The notes under the pieces are model-generated. The model searched no databases and was not told the DNA's origin. It worked only from the letters and a program-made list of their open reading frames with translations. The translations under genes were made by a program, and so were the position numbers. A DNA stretch of 64,000 bases. It comes from Fomitopsis serialis (Eukaryota > Basidiomycota > Agaricomycetes > Polyporales > Fomitopsidaceae). Where the stretch lies: contig NW_025954972.1 of NCBI RefSeq assembly GCF_022376445.1, positions 522,811 through 586,810 of the forward strand. The letters run 5' to 3'. Shown here piece after piece: positions 22,925 through 33,990 of the stretch (positions are counted from its first letter, which is position 1; the number at the start of each line of letters is the position of its first letter).

Positions 22925-25761
22925 CTAACGTTTCGCTCTACTCGATACTTGACCCAAACGGTGTTCGATACCTGCGATATCTCGCATGAGGAGGGTAAAT
23001 CGACGATCGAAGTCGTCTAACATGTCGTACGACAGGCTCGTACTCGCTGCGTAGCTTGTTGCGTTGCTCGCGTGAGCGGCTGTGTCGGTCCTGGGCGGCT
23101 TGTCTCTACGCGCCATGCCTTGGGCATCGGAGACCACCTTCACGACTTCGTCTTTTCGCATATTTGTGCGGTGGGGAGCTTCAGATGTCGCTGTGGGTGG
23201 TGGTGGTGGTGGCCGCGGAGGAGGTACAGGTAGAGACAGAGGAGGAGGAGGGAACGAGGGCGACAGTGGTGACAAGGCTGGTTTTGAATCCTCGTGGCTC
23301 CGCGACCCGCCAACCCGGAGCAGCGGCAGATAAAAGCTCGTCGCTGTCGGCGTCTGGCTCCGCTTCGACAACATCGACAGGGCCGAGCCAGGGCGCGGAC
23401 TCGGGCTGGGGCTTGGCGGGATATCCGAGTCGACGTCGGAGAGGCTCACGTCGGGGATGAGCAGCTCTTGCGAGGCTATCGACGCCGAGCCGGACCCCGA
23501 GCGCGATAGAAGCGACGTGCCGAACGTGTCGTCCGCCGTCGACTGAGACTGCGACGGGCCTGCATCGGGCTTGTACGACACCGCACCCGCGGCACCCACA
23601 ACCGCGACGGACGTGTCGAAGCGGAGCTCCTTCAGCGCAGACCCGCCGGCCGCGCTCGCAGTGCGCGAACGTGGGAGCGAGCCGACCACGCGGGGCTTAC
23701 GCCCACTTTCGAGGACCTTTTTGCGTGCACTCTGCCCGACGCAGTCGACCAGCTGCTTGAGCGCCTCGCGGTCGGAGACGGTGCGCCGAGGTGCGGTGCG
23801 ACGGATGGTGCTTGCACGGGGGAGGGTGCCGAAGGGCGTGAGCATGCTCGGTCTAATTGGTGTGGCGAAGGGATAGTGGTTACTGGCCATGGGCGTGCTC
23901 TGTACTGCGCTGGGAGGGCCGAACGGTGTGGGAGGTACTCCGAGACGGTGCAGAGGACGCGGGGTGTTAACATCTGCGCTGGCTGGTTCCGATGGCGAGA
24001 ACCCCTGTGCTGGCACGTCGAAAACATCCTTTGGGGGACCCCAGGAGAACCCAATGAAGGTGGTGGAAAATTGGTCGCGCAAGATAGAACGGCTCGGGGT
24101 CTGCGCATGAGATGGCGTTGAACTTGGATGTAGGGAAACACCTGCATTAGACAGCGGAGAGGACTGGAAGAGGGCGGAGAAAGCGAAATGTCGTGATTGG
24201 GATGGGTCCTGCGGTGAGCTCATGTTTGTCACTTCTACAGGTGCTACTGGGGTGGTGTAAGTGAACTGAGGAGTGTGGAGGTCATCCGGCTGAGTCTCTT
24301 GTCAACAGACATAATGTCAGCCACAATGCAAATGCTGAAAAATAGCTACGAACTTTCATGGAGGTGCAGCCAATCGACTCCTGCAAAGAATGGGTGCTGC
24401 TGAATCTCGTCTATGGCCGCCCGGCCCAGACGCAATTCCGCATCTGTCAGTAATCTAGAGACACGTCAGCTCCGCGCAAAAACGAAGAACTTCCATACGC
24501 ACCTTCGCACGAAATCTTGAAAATCAAGTGTTATCACAGACGAGGATGGAAAGCGTAGACTTCTCTACTCCTGTGCTGTCAGCGTACAACCTACGCAGAA
24601 AACCGGACAAGCTACCCACATGATGGTCAGTAATCTTCATGTACGTCTTGCGTATATCCTTAGCAAAGAACGGCGCGACACCATATGCCATTTCGTACAG
24701 CATCGCCCCCATGCTCCACCAGTCCGTCTCCCTACCATATCCTTCGCCGTAGCTATTGAGCGACGTCTGGGCATCGGACATCTCGAGAGCTACGAGGACT
24801 TCCTCGTGCACTTGTAGAATCTCTGGCGAGATGTAGTCACAAGTACCCACGGGGACCAAGCAGTTGTGCTTCGCGACGCGCTGACTGCCGTCCGATTGAG
24901 TGGCAAGGAGTGGTGCAGCAGAGCCGAAATCGATCAATAGGAGATGTGCAGTAGGCTTGAGCACAAAGTTGTGGGGTTTGATATCTCTGGAATCCGTGAT
25001 GAGATGGTCTGGTTGTGCAGAAAGCGAGAGATCTTGCGTATCCTTACCGATGTACGAACCCCTGCGAGTGGCACCAATGTATAGCACTGACTATCTGGGG
25101 AGCCCACCAGCGCAGATCCGGTTCCGATATCTTACCGTCGTACGGACTAGACTCGAGCACGTCCCAGAGCGTCCCGCCCTCCGCATAATCCATGACGAGG
25201 TTCAGATGCGTGGGGGTTTGAAATGCGCACAAGAGATACGGTGCCCACTCGGTCCTCGTTTTGCGTGCTTGCAGAAGAATGTCTCGCTCAAATTGCGGGG
25301 AGCATTGCTACAAAAGGTGTCAACTACGGCTAGCGAGGTTAATCGGGAGCTGACATGCATCGTGTGTTTTGAGGGCGAACCGTTTCTCTGTTGACTTGCG
25401 TACATAGACTCGGCCATCCAGCCGGCAAGTCACAACGTCAATCTCATAGCGGCAAAACTAAGCAAGTAGCAGAGGAATTGCGAAGCAGACGACTCACAAC
25501 ACCGTACTGGCCGTACTCCAGTGTGCCCACAACGTCTAGGTCCTTGTCCGTGAAGCGTAAAACATCAACTTGAGTGGTTTTCGCTACAAATTCCCGTCAG
25601 ATAGCGTGTTCAGTTTGAAGCTAAGTGAACATACACGTCTTTCCGATTACGCTCTGGCCATGGAGGATACGGTCCATGGCGAGTGCTTCGGCGTCCTCGT
25701 CGCCATCGCCGTTCAACAGTTCCGCCAGCCGAGATTTCCGCTTCTGCCATGATGAAGACAT
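22925..25761 (-). CDS. serine/threonine protein kinase, AGC family, with long disordered C-terminal tail
   Basis: Eight exons (25761-25635, 25583-25498, 25442-25359, 25307-25048, 24986-24620, 24564-24503, 24454-24354, 24297-22925) give about 819 residues. The kinase core shows DVVGTLEYGQYGV as glycine-rich-loop region, VYVRKS with the probable ATP lysine, MDYAEGGTLWDVLE hinge, FVHRDIKPHNF catalytic loop, LLIDFGSA (DFG), CDYISPEIL (APE) and TDWWSMGAMLYEM. The kinase core resembles the DMPK/ROCK branch of AGC kinases. The tail of more than 450 residues is Ser/Pro-rich with a polyproline run and a helical end. Joining exons 3 and 4 needs a GC-AG intron (donor GCATGT at 25358), which restores the conserved D-Q-C-S-P join. 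Start MSSSWQKRKSRL is upstream of all conserved sequence. Confidence 0.86.
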
Positions 25762-26269
25762 AGACCCTCATTGAGACAAGGCAGAAAGCGCGCAGACGGG
25801 TCGCCGTATCGTACAAAGTCGCTGTGAGCAACAGATTGCCTTCGACCTGTCACCCGGAGTCGAGACGAGTTGTTGAATTCAACCACGTGATCGCGAGTGG
25901 CTTGCCGCTCAAGAGGTTGCTCCGATTTCCACGGGTTTCGCGGTCGCTACCGGACTCTTGCGGAGAGTACGACTACATATGTACTGCTGCAGTACTGCTC
26001 GGTCTTCGTAGTCCTCGGTATCAGCAACAATACTTACCGGTCCTTCTCATTTTCATGGGAACGTTCGTGGTATGTTCCGCATCCTCCCTGGGACTGTTGA
26101 CGTAGAGGTTCTGACTACGCGCAGGCCGACTCGGGCTCGGATTCGCGGCATGCATACTTGCGTCCACACTCGGCATGCGACCGTCGGTGCGCCAGCTATG
26201 TAAAGAGGTCGACATTCTCTTCGGTTTCTCCATCCCAAGTAGCCTCCCTCAGCTCGAATCGCGTCTGTC
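25762..26269. promoter_or_regulatory. divergent promoter interval, kinase and dienelactone hydrolase
   Basis: A 508-bp interval between oppositely facing start codons. Small frames inside (for example 25824-26105 +) are hydrophobic but motif-free. No specific site identified. Confidence 0.4.
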
Positions 26270-27118
26270 ATGGCTTGTGCCGAATGTACCAGCGGTAGCA
26301 TCCACTCCGGGACGCCGGTCGGGAAGGAGATCACGCTCGGCGGCCTCCAGAGCTATGTGACGGGCAACGAGAACTCGAAGCGAATCATCGTCTTCGGCAC
26401 CGACGTCTTTGGATGGCGTCTGCCCAACGCACGTATTCTCGCGGACGAGTATGCAGCGAAGGATTTCTGGGTGGTGGTTCCGGACCTCTTCGGTGGTGAG
26501 CGGTAACCCGTAGCACAAACTTGCAGCCACCATTGGGCTCATACGTCACGAAACATAGGTTATGAACTGCCCCGATGGACGCTGACCGCCACTGAGGACA
26601 CCGACAAACCTACGCTCAAGCAGAGGCTCCTGCGGCCCCTCCTGCTCTTCCTCTTTATTCCCTTCCTCTTCCGCAACACCAAAGCCTCTCAGACCAACAA
26701 GATCAACGGTCTTCTCTCGCACCTCCGCGCGACGCACCCCGAAGCCAAGATCGGGATGACAGGCTTCTGTTGGGGTGGCCGCTTTGCGATTACGATGAAC
26801 CACCTCTTCGACGCGACCGTCGCGGCGCATCCATCGCGCGTCAAGCTCCCTGACGAGCTGCAGGAGGTGACAAAGCCCATCAGCTTTGCCGTCGCGGGGA
26901 TGGACAGGCAGTTTGACGCAAAGCGCGCGGATGAGACGGAGGCGCTGCTGCGCAGCAGGGGCTTCAGCGACTTCGAGGTAGTCGTTTACAAGGGCGCGCA
27001 TCATGGGTGGACTGTGCGCACGGATATGGCGAATCCGGAGAAGAAGGCGCAGAGGGACCAGGCGAGGGACCAGGTGTTGAATTGGTTCGAGAAGCATCTG
27101 ACGGTGGAAGCGACGTGA
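26270..27118 (+). CDS. dienelactone hydrolase family protein
   Basis: Exons 26270-26495 and 26559-27118 (intron phase 1, GT-AG) give 261 residues, normal for the family. The catalytic triad is visible: Cys in GFCWGGR, Asp in AGMDRQFD and His in KGAHHGWTV. The N-terminal MACAECTSGSIHSGTP and the VPDLFGG loop are typical of fungal intracellular members. Bacterial relatives hydrolyse dienelactone in chloroaromatic degradation; fungal members may act on lactones or other small esters, and the substrate here is unknown. The protein has no signal peptide, so it is probably cytosolic. Confidence 0.92.
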
Positions 27119-27449
27119 ACTACTGTTCCGTAAGCAACTATAGTGCTCATTCATGACCAGTCATTCTCTCTTCTGGCTCGTGTTTCGTATGTTATCGATT
27201 GTTGTACGTTTCATCCTTATTCTCCTGTCCTTCGAATCGCTACTTTGATACCAACGTTTGTACTGATCGTGCGCACACTTCGTCTGTGACTGAAGGCTCA
27301 ACTATGTCCACAATGAATGAAGTTTGGTGCGCAGTTTCGTACACGAAATCTATGCTCCACTAAAAGGCTCTTGTAGAAAACGTGCTGTAGAAAATGTGCT
27401 TGCCGCATTCATGAACATCGCAGTATGTCCAGCTCTGTGCCTACACATC
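27119..27449. other. convergent 3' intergenic interval
   Basis: Space between the ends of the hydrolase and the minus-strand acetyltransferase. No gene or repeat seen. Confidence 0.55.
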
Positions 27450-28258
27450 CTATTCCTGTAGCATTCCTTCTATCAACGCACGGCCTCCATCATCCCAGTC
27501 ATCCCAGCAATGGCCCAGGAAGATAGTAAACCTGCTGTACCCTTCGATCTGCCCATCCTTGTCCTTCTTCACCTCTGCCTTCTTCATGATCGTCTCTGGC
27601 AAGTCGGGGCTGAGGACATACATCCAGCGCAATACTCCTTCCTCCCTGAACCCCATCCGCCTCGCAAGCCCTACTGACTTGACGTTGTTCGGATGCGCGC
27701 ACCATTGGACACGGCGGAAGCCGAGCCCGGGCAAGGGCGCATCAGGCTTCTCCAAGCAGTAGCGGAGCAGAAGCGCGATCGACGTCCGAGCGACGTGCGT
27801 GCCCTGGAACTTCGGGAAGATGAGGACGAAGCCGAGCTCGGTGCTGAGGTTGGCGGAGGAAGTGTTGTAGAGCGACATGACCCCGCGAATTCACCGTCTT
27901 CACCGTCCTGCGTCGCGTCGCGCGTCTTCCGTGTGCGGTCGAACACGGCGAACATGCACCATTCGGGGTTCGCGCGGAACCGCTCGAAGAAGGGAATGAG
28001 GTCCGTGTATCCCTTTGGGCAGAAGGTATAGAACTGGAACAGCTCTGGGGCTTTCGGCTCGACAATCTCCCAGTACGTCTTCAGATGGAGGGAAGGGACG
28101 AACGGCGCGAGGCGAACCGTAGAGCACGAAAGAGTGTCGAGGTGGATGGGGAATGCGAAGTTGACATCGAAAGGCTCTGTCGAGGACAAGGCGGCCTCGA
28201 TGTCAAGAATAGGGGGTGGTGCGGGCGGCGTGTAGTTGTTCACGAATGTCTTCGACAT
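27450..28258 (-). CDS. GNAT-family N-acetyltransferase, with an apparent 1-base frameshift
   Basis: Start ATG at 28258 (MSKTFVNNYTPPAPPP). The protein aligns end to end with the intact paralogue at 45644-46465: LDTLSCSTVRLAPFVPSLH, then the acetyl-CoA-site block LGFVLIFPKFQGTHVART, GLGFRRVQWCAHPNNVKSV and ARRMGFREEGVLRW, typical of RimJ/RimL-like enzymes. The two halves lie in different frames. The switch falls at the C-run 27881-27884 (a G-run on the coding strand), where one base seems missing between EFAG and VMSLYN. No intron can explain it. Either the gene is a recent pseudogene or the base is a sequencing error. The substrate is unknown. Confidence 0.85.
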
Positions 28259-29006
28259 ATTTCGGTACGGGCTGCGCCTGTGAGTGGATGATCGCTAGGA
28301 TCGACGGTTCAAACCTAGCGGTGCCCTGGATATTGATAACTGGACAGCAGGACGTCTCGCAGTGAGTCGAGAGCGACGCTAAGGTACAGTCAACTGTGCA
28401 AATCGGCACCACGCTCGGCCGCATACATATTGACTGACTCGAATCTGACCGCCATGGTTTAGAGTCTGTCCCGTTACGCTGGTCCGTCCTCAGCAGGACG
28501 GCGCAGCGCACTTGCTTTTTCTCCGTTCCCGTTTCCGCCGGAGCGCCGCAACGGCATCCCGGTCAGATTCTCAAACATCGCTTGGTATACTCTCGAGCTC
28601 AATCGAACGCCTTACTTATAGTTGGACTGTCGTGGGTAGCGACGCAGCGGCAATGCGCCCAACTTGAGTCCGAGAGCTCGACTCATCCGTTCTGAATTGT
28701 CTATTCAAGATCATGTATGTATGTACCTGGCAGGTGGTGTCTGTCGGCTTCAGATCGCATCAGATCGATGTCACTGGCAGTGGCAAGAAAGGACTCTACC
28801 GTGACCATCTACTAACCTGACGTTGTCTCAACGTATCGGTTCTTGGGCTCCATCCTGCAAGGTATGTTCGATATTTCGAGCTTGTAGCGTACCGCCGCAG
28901 CTTGAATTCCCACAAACTCAGAACAATCACATCGTCGCGCTCCCTGGTTCATATACCCCTTAAATTGCTTGGGTCCTATACTGGTGGGTTGCCATAGTCC
29001 TCGACA
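28259..29006. other. intergenic interval, no supported gene
   Basis: Divergent interval between the acetyltransferase and the F-box gene, so it should hold both promoters. No recognisable gene, repeat or RNA. A short stem (GCTAGG/CCTAGC) lies near 28292-28318 but has no tRNA shape. Confidence 0.5.
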
Positions 29007-29963
29007 ATGCACAACATGAACTCATCTTCATGTCATGATGTAGAATTTGTATCGATGGCCCGATCTGTCATGGTCAATATACCGCTCGAAATTCATCAGG
29101 AGATCGTTCATGATCTATCGGGGAGCATGAAGACACTAAAGGCGTGCAGTCTAGTCTGTCGCGCATGGCTCCCGTCGACCCGAAATCACCTCTCACTGTC
29201 CTACATGAAACGGCGAAGCTTCGACTTCATCGAATTACCTCAACTAGGGCTATCCGATGCTCACGCAACCCTTCTCGAAGACCACATATTTCGTGACGGT
29301 GACGAGTGGGACTCCCGCGAACGCGATGAACCGCCTCTCTTGTCTGCCGTTTTGCAGAAACCCGGTTCCGCTCTCAAGGAGCTTCGCTTGGGCTCTCACT
29401 ATGAGCAGATCTGTGCGTGTTTCTCTCCATGAGCTTGCAGAGATGTAGACATAACATCAATTTCGCCAGTCTTGGAATCCATCGACATATCGCAGAACGC
29501 CATGATACAGACGCTCGGCCTCAATGCAACCAGAACTACGGATGCTAACGCTGTCTCGGATGAGACTGCGGTAGACTTCGTCCCTCAATTCCTAAGTAGT
29601 ATCCAGTCTCAGGACATGCGCCAAGTGCATCTTCGATACGGCATCTTTGACTGGTACACAATGGAAGGCTGGTGGTTCCTGGACTGGGAAGAGGTCGACA
29701 CGGCGCTCGTGTCTCTTCGGAAGCGGTGCCCCCTCATGTCGGTCAGTTTTCACTTCACGTTCGTTCCCGCTGCAGGATACTACAATGTATCCGAGGACGA
29801 GTTGTCGAGTCTGCCCGAAATTTCTGACGAGGTAGTGAGCCGGCTGCGGTCCGAGCTCCTCGTCCGATCTATCGCTGCAGAATTACCTGTTCACGTAGCA
29901 TGCCGGTTGGTCCAGGCGGACGACGTCAAAGCAGATGGTGAAGCACAGGGCATGTGGCTGTAG
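29007..29963 (+). CDS. F-box domain protein
   Basis: Two exons, 29007-29412 and 29470-29963, joined by a phase-1 GT-AG intron, give about 300 residues. The F-box is near the start: VNIPLEIHQEIVHDL followed by LKACSLVCRAWLPSTRNHL, the pattern by which these proteins bind Skp1 in SCF ubiquitin ligases. The rest shows the short leucine-rich segments (ALKELRLGS, SIDISQNA, RQVHLRYG) common in agaricomycete F-box proteins, with a conserved end of unknown function. It is shorter than most relatives (about 400-500 residues), so a missing internal repeat region is possible. Several ATGs precede the domain; 29007 is the most upstream, and 29055 or 29070 would also work. Confidence 0.78.
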
Positions 29964-30256
29964 TCCGTAAATCTGGACGCGAAGGTTAGCTTTCGTTCGT
30001 CACCTACACATGACGGGGCATTATTCTGAAACGATAGCCAGAAAATAGATACTCGCGCTACCCCTGAAGGATTCTGCGGCCTTCCCGCTGTATTTCACTC
30101 ATTGGTGGCATTCCTAGCAGCCGCGGCGTAAGCTGATCCATTTATTGAATTGTGCTGTGACCGCCATAGGACTTTGTTTCATTGCTATGCATTCTCTGAG
30201 TAGCCCTGGTATACAGCTTCGAGGCATTCTATGTAAGATGGCGATGTACGCCCAGA
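29964..30256. other. convergent 3' intergenic interval
   Basis: Downstream regions of the F-box gene and the alcohol dehydrogenase. Nothing supported. Confidence 0.5.
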
Positions 30257-31579
30257 CTACGGCATGATCACGGCACGGAACCGCGCCGAGGAAAGGGACT
30301 CGAGGGCATCATGGGCCTGTTCGAGCGAGAATTTGTTGACCATGACTCTGACACCATTTGCCTTGGCGAATTTGCAACAATCCTCACTGTCCGCAGCGCT
30401 GCCAGCCGGCCACCCGCGAACAGAGGCCCGTTTGTGCAGAAGAGAGACTTCAAAGTGCTTATGTTAGCACCTGAACAATTCAAGGTACTCGACCATGAAC
30501 TTACTCAGTGGAAGGTTCGTGCCGCCTGGCACGGCAGCCAGAATGAGGATCTCTCCGTTCACAGCTAGACCTTCCACGAGCCTGAGGCCGGTCATGATAT
30601 CACTGTTCGGTGCCGTGCAAATGATCAAGGCAGCCCCGCCCAATTTCTGTAGCTCTGCACCCTGGTCGACCTTGGAGCCGTCCAGATAGAATTCGGCGCC
30701 AAGCTGCATAGACAGCTCGGCCTTGGATGGAGACGAAGACAGTGCGACTGTGCGGTAACCCATTGCCTTGGAAACTTGGAGAGCTATGTGGCCGAGGCCT
30801 CTATTCCCAGGCTATTGCGTTAGCAATGAGTTATTAGATGTGATACGAGGCCCTACCCGATGCCCTGAACGGCAACTAACTGAGGAGGCTTGCAGGACAT
30901 GTTGCGAAGTGAATCTGATAGAAATGTAAGTACCGCATTTCGAGTGACTCGATGATACTACTCACTGAAGGTCGTGACGCCTGCGCACATCAGAGGCGCA
31001 GCTTCTGCGGGATCCATACCATCCGGAATCGCAGCGACCGCTTCCCTGCGAAGAGTTATGTACTCTGCGTAGCCTCCATGGCGAGTGACACCTATTACAA
31101 GCACGTTAAAGGATGACGACAAACGCAACACAATAAATGTCACCGTTGATGACCCCATTTTCGCATGTGACGAAATCGCCCACCGAGCAACGCTTGCACT
31201 CGTGACAATGACCGCCATGCCAGCCTGCGCCAACGCGTTGACCGAGCTTCCATTTCTTCTCCGTGTTAGGGATGGCCACTACGTCTCCGACGATCTCGTG
31301 CCCAGGGACAATGGGATAGGTGGTTCCAGGAAAGACGCCGAGCTTTCCGCTCTCATCGCTAACCGAAGAGACGTTGGTGAGGAATCAATCCGAATGCGTT
31401 GATAGGCCCATCAGTCAGAACAGATGCACGTACCCAGCACATACACCGCAGGCAATAACCTTCACGACAATCTCGCCCGGTTCAGGGTCGCGCCATTTGA
31501 AGGTAATAGGTTTGAGATCGCCGCCTTTCTCCAGGAAAGCGTAGGCCTTGTATGTCTCTGGATGATCGTAAGAGGGCAT
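30257..31579 (-). CDS. zinc-type alcohol dehydrogenase (medium-chain reductase)
   Basis: Six exons (31579-31434, 31358-31144, 31091-30966, 30914-30857, 30800-30505, 30447-30257) join to 343 residues. The enzyme should interconvert alcohols and aldehydes with NAD(P). Visible features: catalytic zinc ligands in ACGVCAGDE and VPGHEIVG, structural-zinc cysteines in HCHECKRCSVGDFVTC, the Rossmann motif GIGGLGHIA, and the C-terminal RGWPAGSAADSEDC. The first intron joins CGVCAG to DESGKLG, which restores the C-x2-C-x2-D motif. The last intron acceptor must be the AAG at 30448 (reading GAAG then TCTCTT), since nearer AGs break the frame. The shape fits the fungal propanol-preferring or YahK-like subgroup; substrate unknown. 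Confidence 0.92.
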
Positions 31580-33990
31580 CGAAGGCTTGACTCTGAACGT
31601 CGTCGATATCTTTGAGACGATGCAGTGTGTATTGAACCAGGAATCGTACACACCGTTATATACCACGACCGCGAGCAGAGCGCAGACGAGACTTCCCGCG
31701 GACGATGTAATGTTCAGTACAGATGTATGGGAAAGGGAGACGGAGGTCAATGTGGGTTTTGATGTGCTTGCGGGAACTACGGGATCTGCTTCAGTGTGCA
31801 ATCCTATGAGGGGTCGTGCGACGCGGAGGTTGGAAGAGCCAAGAGGTAAGTATGGTACTGTCATATCTTCCCGCCGCGGATGTCTGCACACGCCGTACCG
31901 CTTCTGGTTTGCTGCCGCGTACGCGCCGGTGCCGGCGCACATCGCATCGCTGGTACATGTGAATCACATCATGAAGGTTCGCCGAACCTTCCTATACTCG
32001 ACACTGATGAGTAAGGCGGATATTGACCATGGTCAAAGATCGAAGGTACGAGTCCCAACTGCCTCTGTCGTCAGCCATTCAGCTATACACTCGTCATAAT
32101 CACGGAGATTTTACACACCCGAGACAGATGTACACTCCATTCGATTAACGGCGTTACAGAAAGACACAGTCTCGGTATGATGCATGAGGCCTGAGGGCGC
32201 TCACCGTGACTGGGATGGAAACGATCGTGTCTAACGACATAAGTTACCCGGGTCAATTCGACTGATTTAAAGCCTGCAACTTGAAGGTGAGAAAGTCACG
32301 GTAGACGTCTGTACTTATTGAGCACCATTCGCGCCGGACACCCTCTGAAAAGTCTCATTTCAAATTGAACGGTTGACACCGAGTTACAATGTCAACAGTA
32401 CCTGCACGGCGCATGATCAGAAATCGTACATCATAGTAGCTTGGAGGCGTTCCCGCACCGACATCGATGACTGGCACCATCCTTGTTTAAGTCAGTACAG
32501 TATCACTACTCACCAGACATAGTAGGTCCTCCTCCAGGGACTCGGAGTGACGGAGGGCGACGCGCGGGGAGTGTGACGGAGTTGTGACTGATCATTTGTC
32601 CCTCCGACTCAGGTGACCAAGTCGGACGGCGGTCGCGACTCGACCAGCCTGGCAGCGAGAACTCATGCACATGTCTGCTACTTCGCTCCCCAGATATATG
32701 TGGACGGTTGCTTCGACCTTGACAATTTTTTTACATTGGAATATCCTCGTCTGATATCGCACAGTGGAGTTCTGTATGTAGCAGGCTACGCATACCTCAC
32801 TATCGGTGTCCTCTTTCTCTGGATCTGTCCTGCAACGTCTGGCTTCGGTCAACATGTACTGAACACACAAGCTCTGACTTACCGACCGGATATCGACTCG
32901 TACCAGTCTCAGGCGAGTCTCCAAAATTCCCTTCGATTGCAAGCGAGATACCAATAGTTCTGACAGTAGGTTCATCTAGTTCCGTAACCGTGGGCGGCAA
33001 GTTTTGACACGATAGGCCAGATACGACAGTGGTCTTGCAGCCTTCATCTCTCTTGACACGGCCCACATTGAACAGAAGGAAGCGATGATACGCAGTCTGT
33101 GTCTCTGGCTGTCAAGCACCGGACACTCGGCCCTCTCGCCCTGCAATTTAGTGGTAGGCCAAACCCACAACACGGAAGGAGCTGGTGCGCCGGCTGAGTG
33201 GACGACGTGAGCTTGGGGTCTTTCTAGGGTCTTTACTTCGAGCGAGGCTCCGAGGCGATGCTATTACACGGTCACGTGGGCGTGTCATTGGCAAGTTGCT
33301 CCGTTCCGCATCGTTCTGTCTCCTGTCTCCGCGCGAGAGGGAGGCACGTTCATTACGAAGACGAAGCATTCTTCGCACTGCCTTATTACTTTCCGTGTCC
33401 CTGTCGCCCAGGATCAATGGTGCTTTGCCGGGCACGAGGCGAGCCTGAGCACGGAAGACACGGCTACTACCAACCGCGCATTCGCCTCTCCTGCCTACCT
33501 ATCCACGGTGCGGATCTACTGGGGAACGCGCATCGATGCTATTTGTGCCACGCTCCATGCAGTGTGGATCAGATTGCCTGCGGTATCGGTGGACTGCCAC
33601 GCACTGGGCCCCTCGTCGTCAAACGCGTTAAATTCGCTACTCGAGCGAGCGCAGCCGCTGCGCGAGGCGCCCGTGCCAGCTGGCCCGAGAGCCGTGTTTG
33701 CTGATGTTGTGTGCGGGTGGCGGTGAGTACATATATGAGGAGGGCAGGGTGCGAGTGGATGGAGGAGGTAGGCTTTCCTCTCATCCTTCATGCGGCTGTA
33801 CACCTATCCGTTGATACTGCCGTCTATCTGCGTTTCGTAAGGCGCGCGGGCGTCACGGGCGCACGAGAGTGCCCGCACTCTCCGTCTGGGACGTTCTAAG
33901 CTCTCTCAACTTCAGTACAGCTCGCCGTCACTGCCCTCATTATCCCCAATCTCATCATCCAATTCCGAGTCCACTGTGAACACTAAAAAC
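31580..33990. other. intergenic interval, no supported gene
   Basis: About 2.4 kb between the alcohol dehydrogenase start and the copper-fist gene. A 114-codon frame at 32613-32957 (+) is partly hydrophobic but unrecognised. Frames at 33148-33435 and 33258-33704 overlap each other on opposite strands in GC-rich sequence and are probably chance. It should contain both promoters; no specific site was identified. Confidence 0.45.

Noticed and set aside
28270..28330. Possible tRNA-like GGTTCAAACC word
   Set aside because: No acceptor, D or anticodon stem can be folded around it; only a 6-bp stem.
32613..32957. 114-codon partly hydrophobic + strand frame
   Set aside because: No homologous motif, no splice or promoter context, and an overlapping minus-strand frame of similar length.
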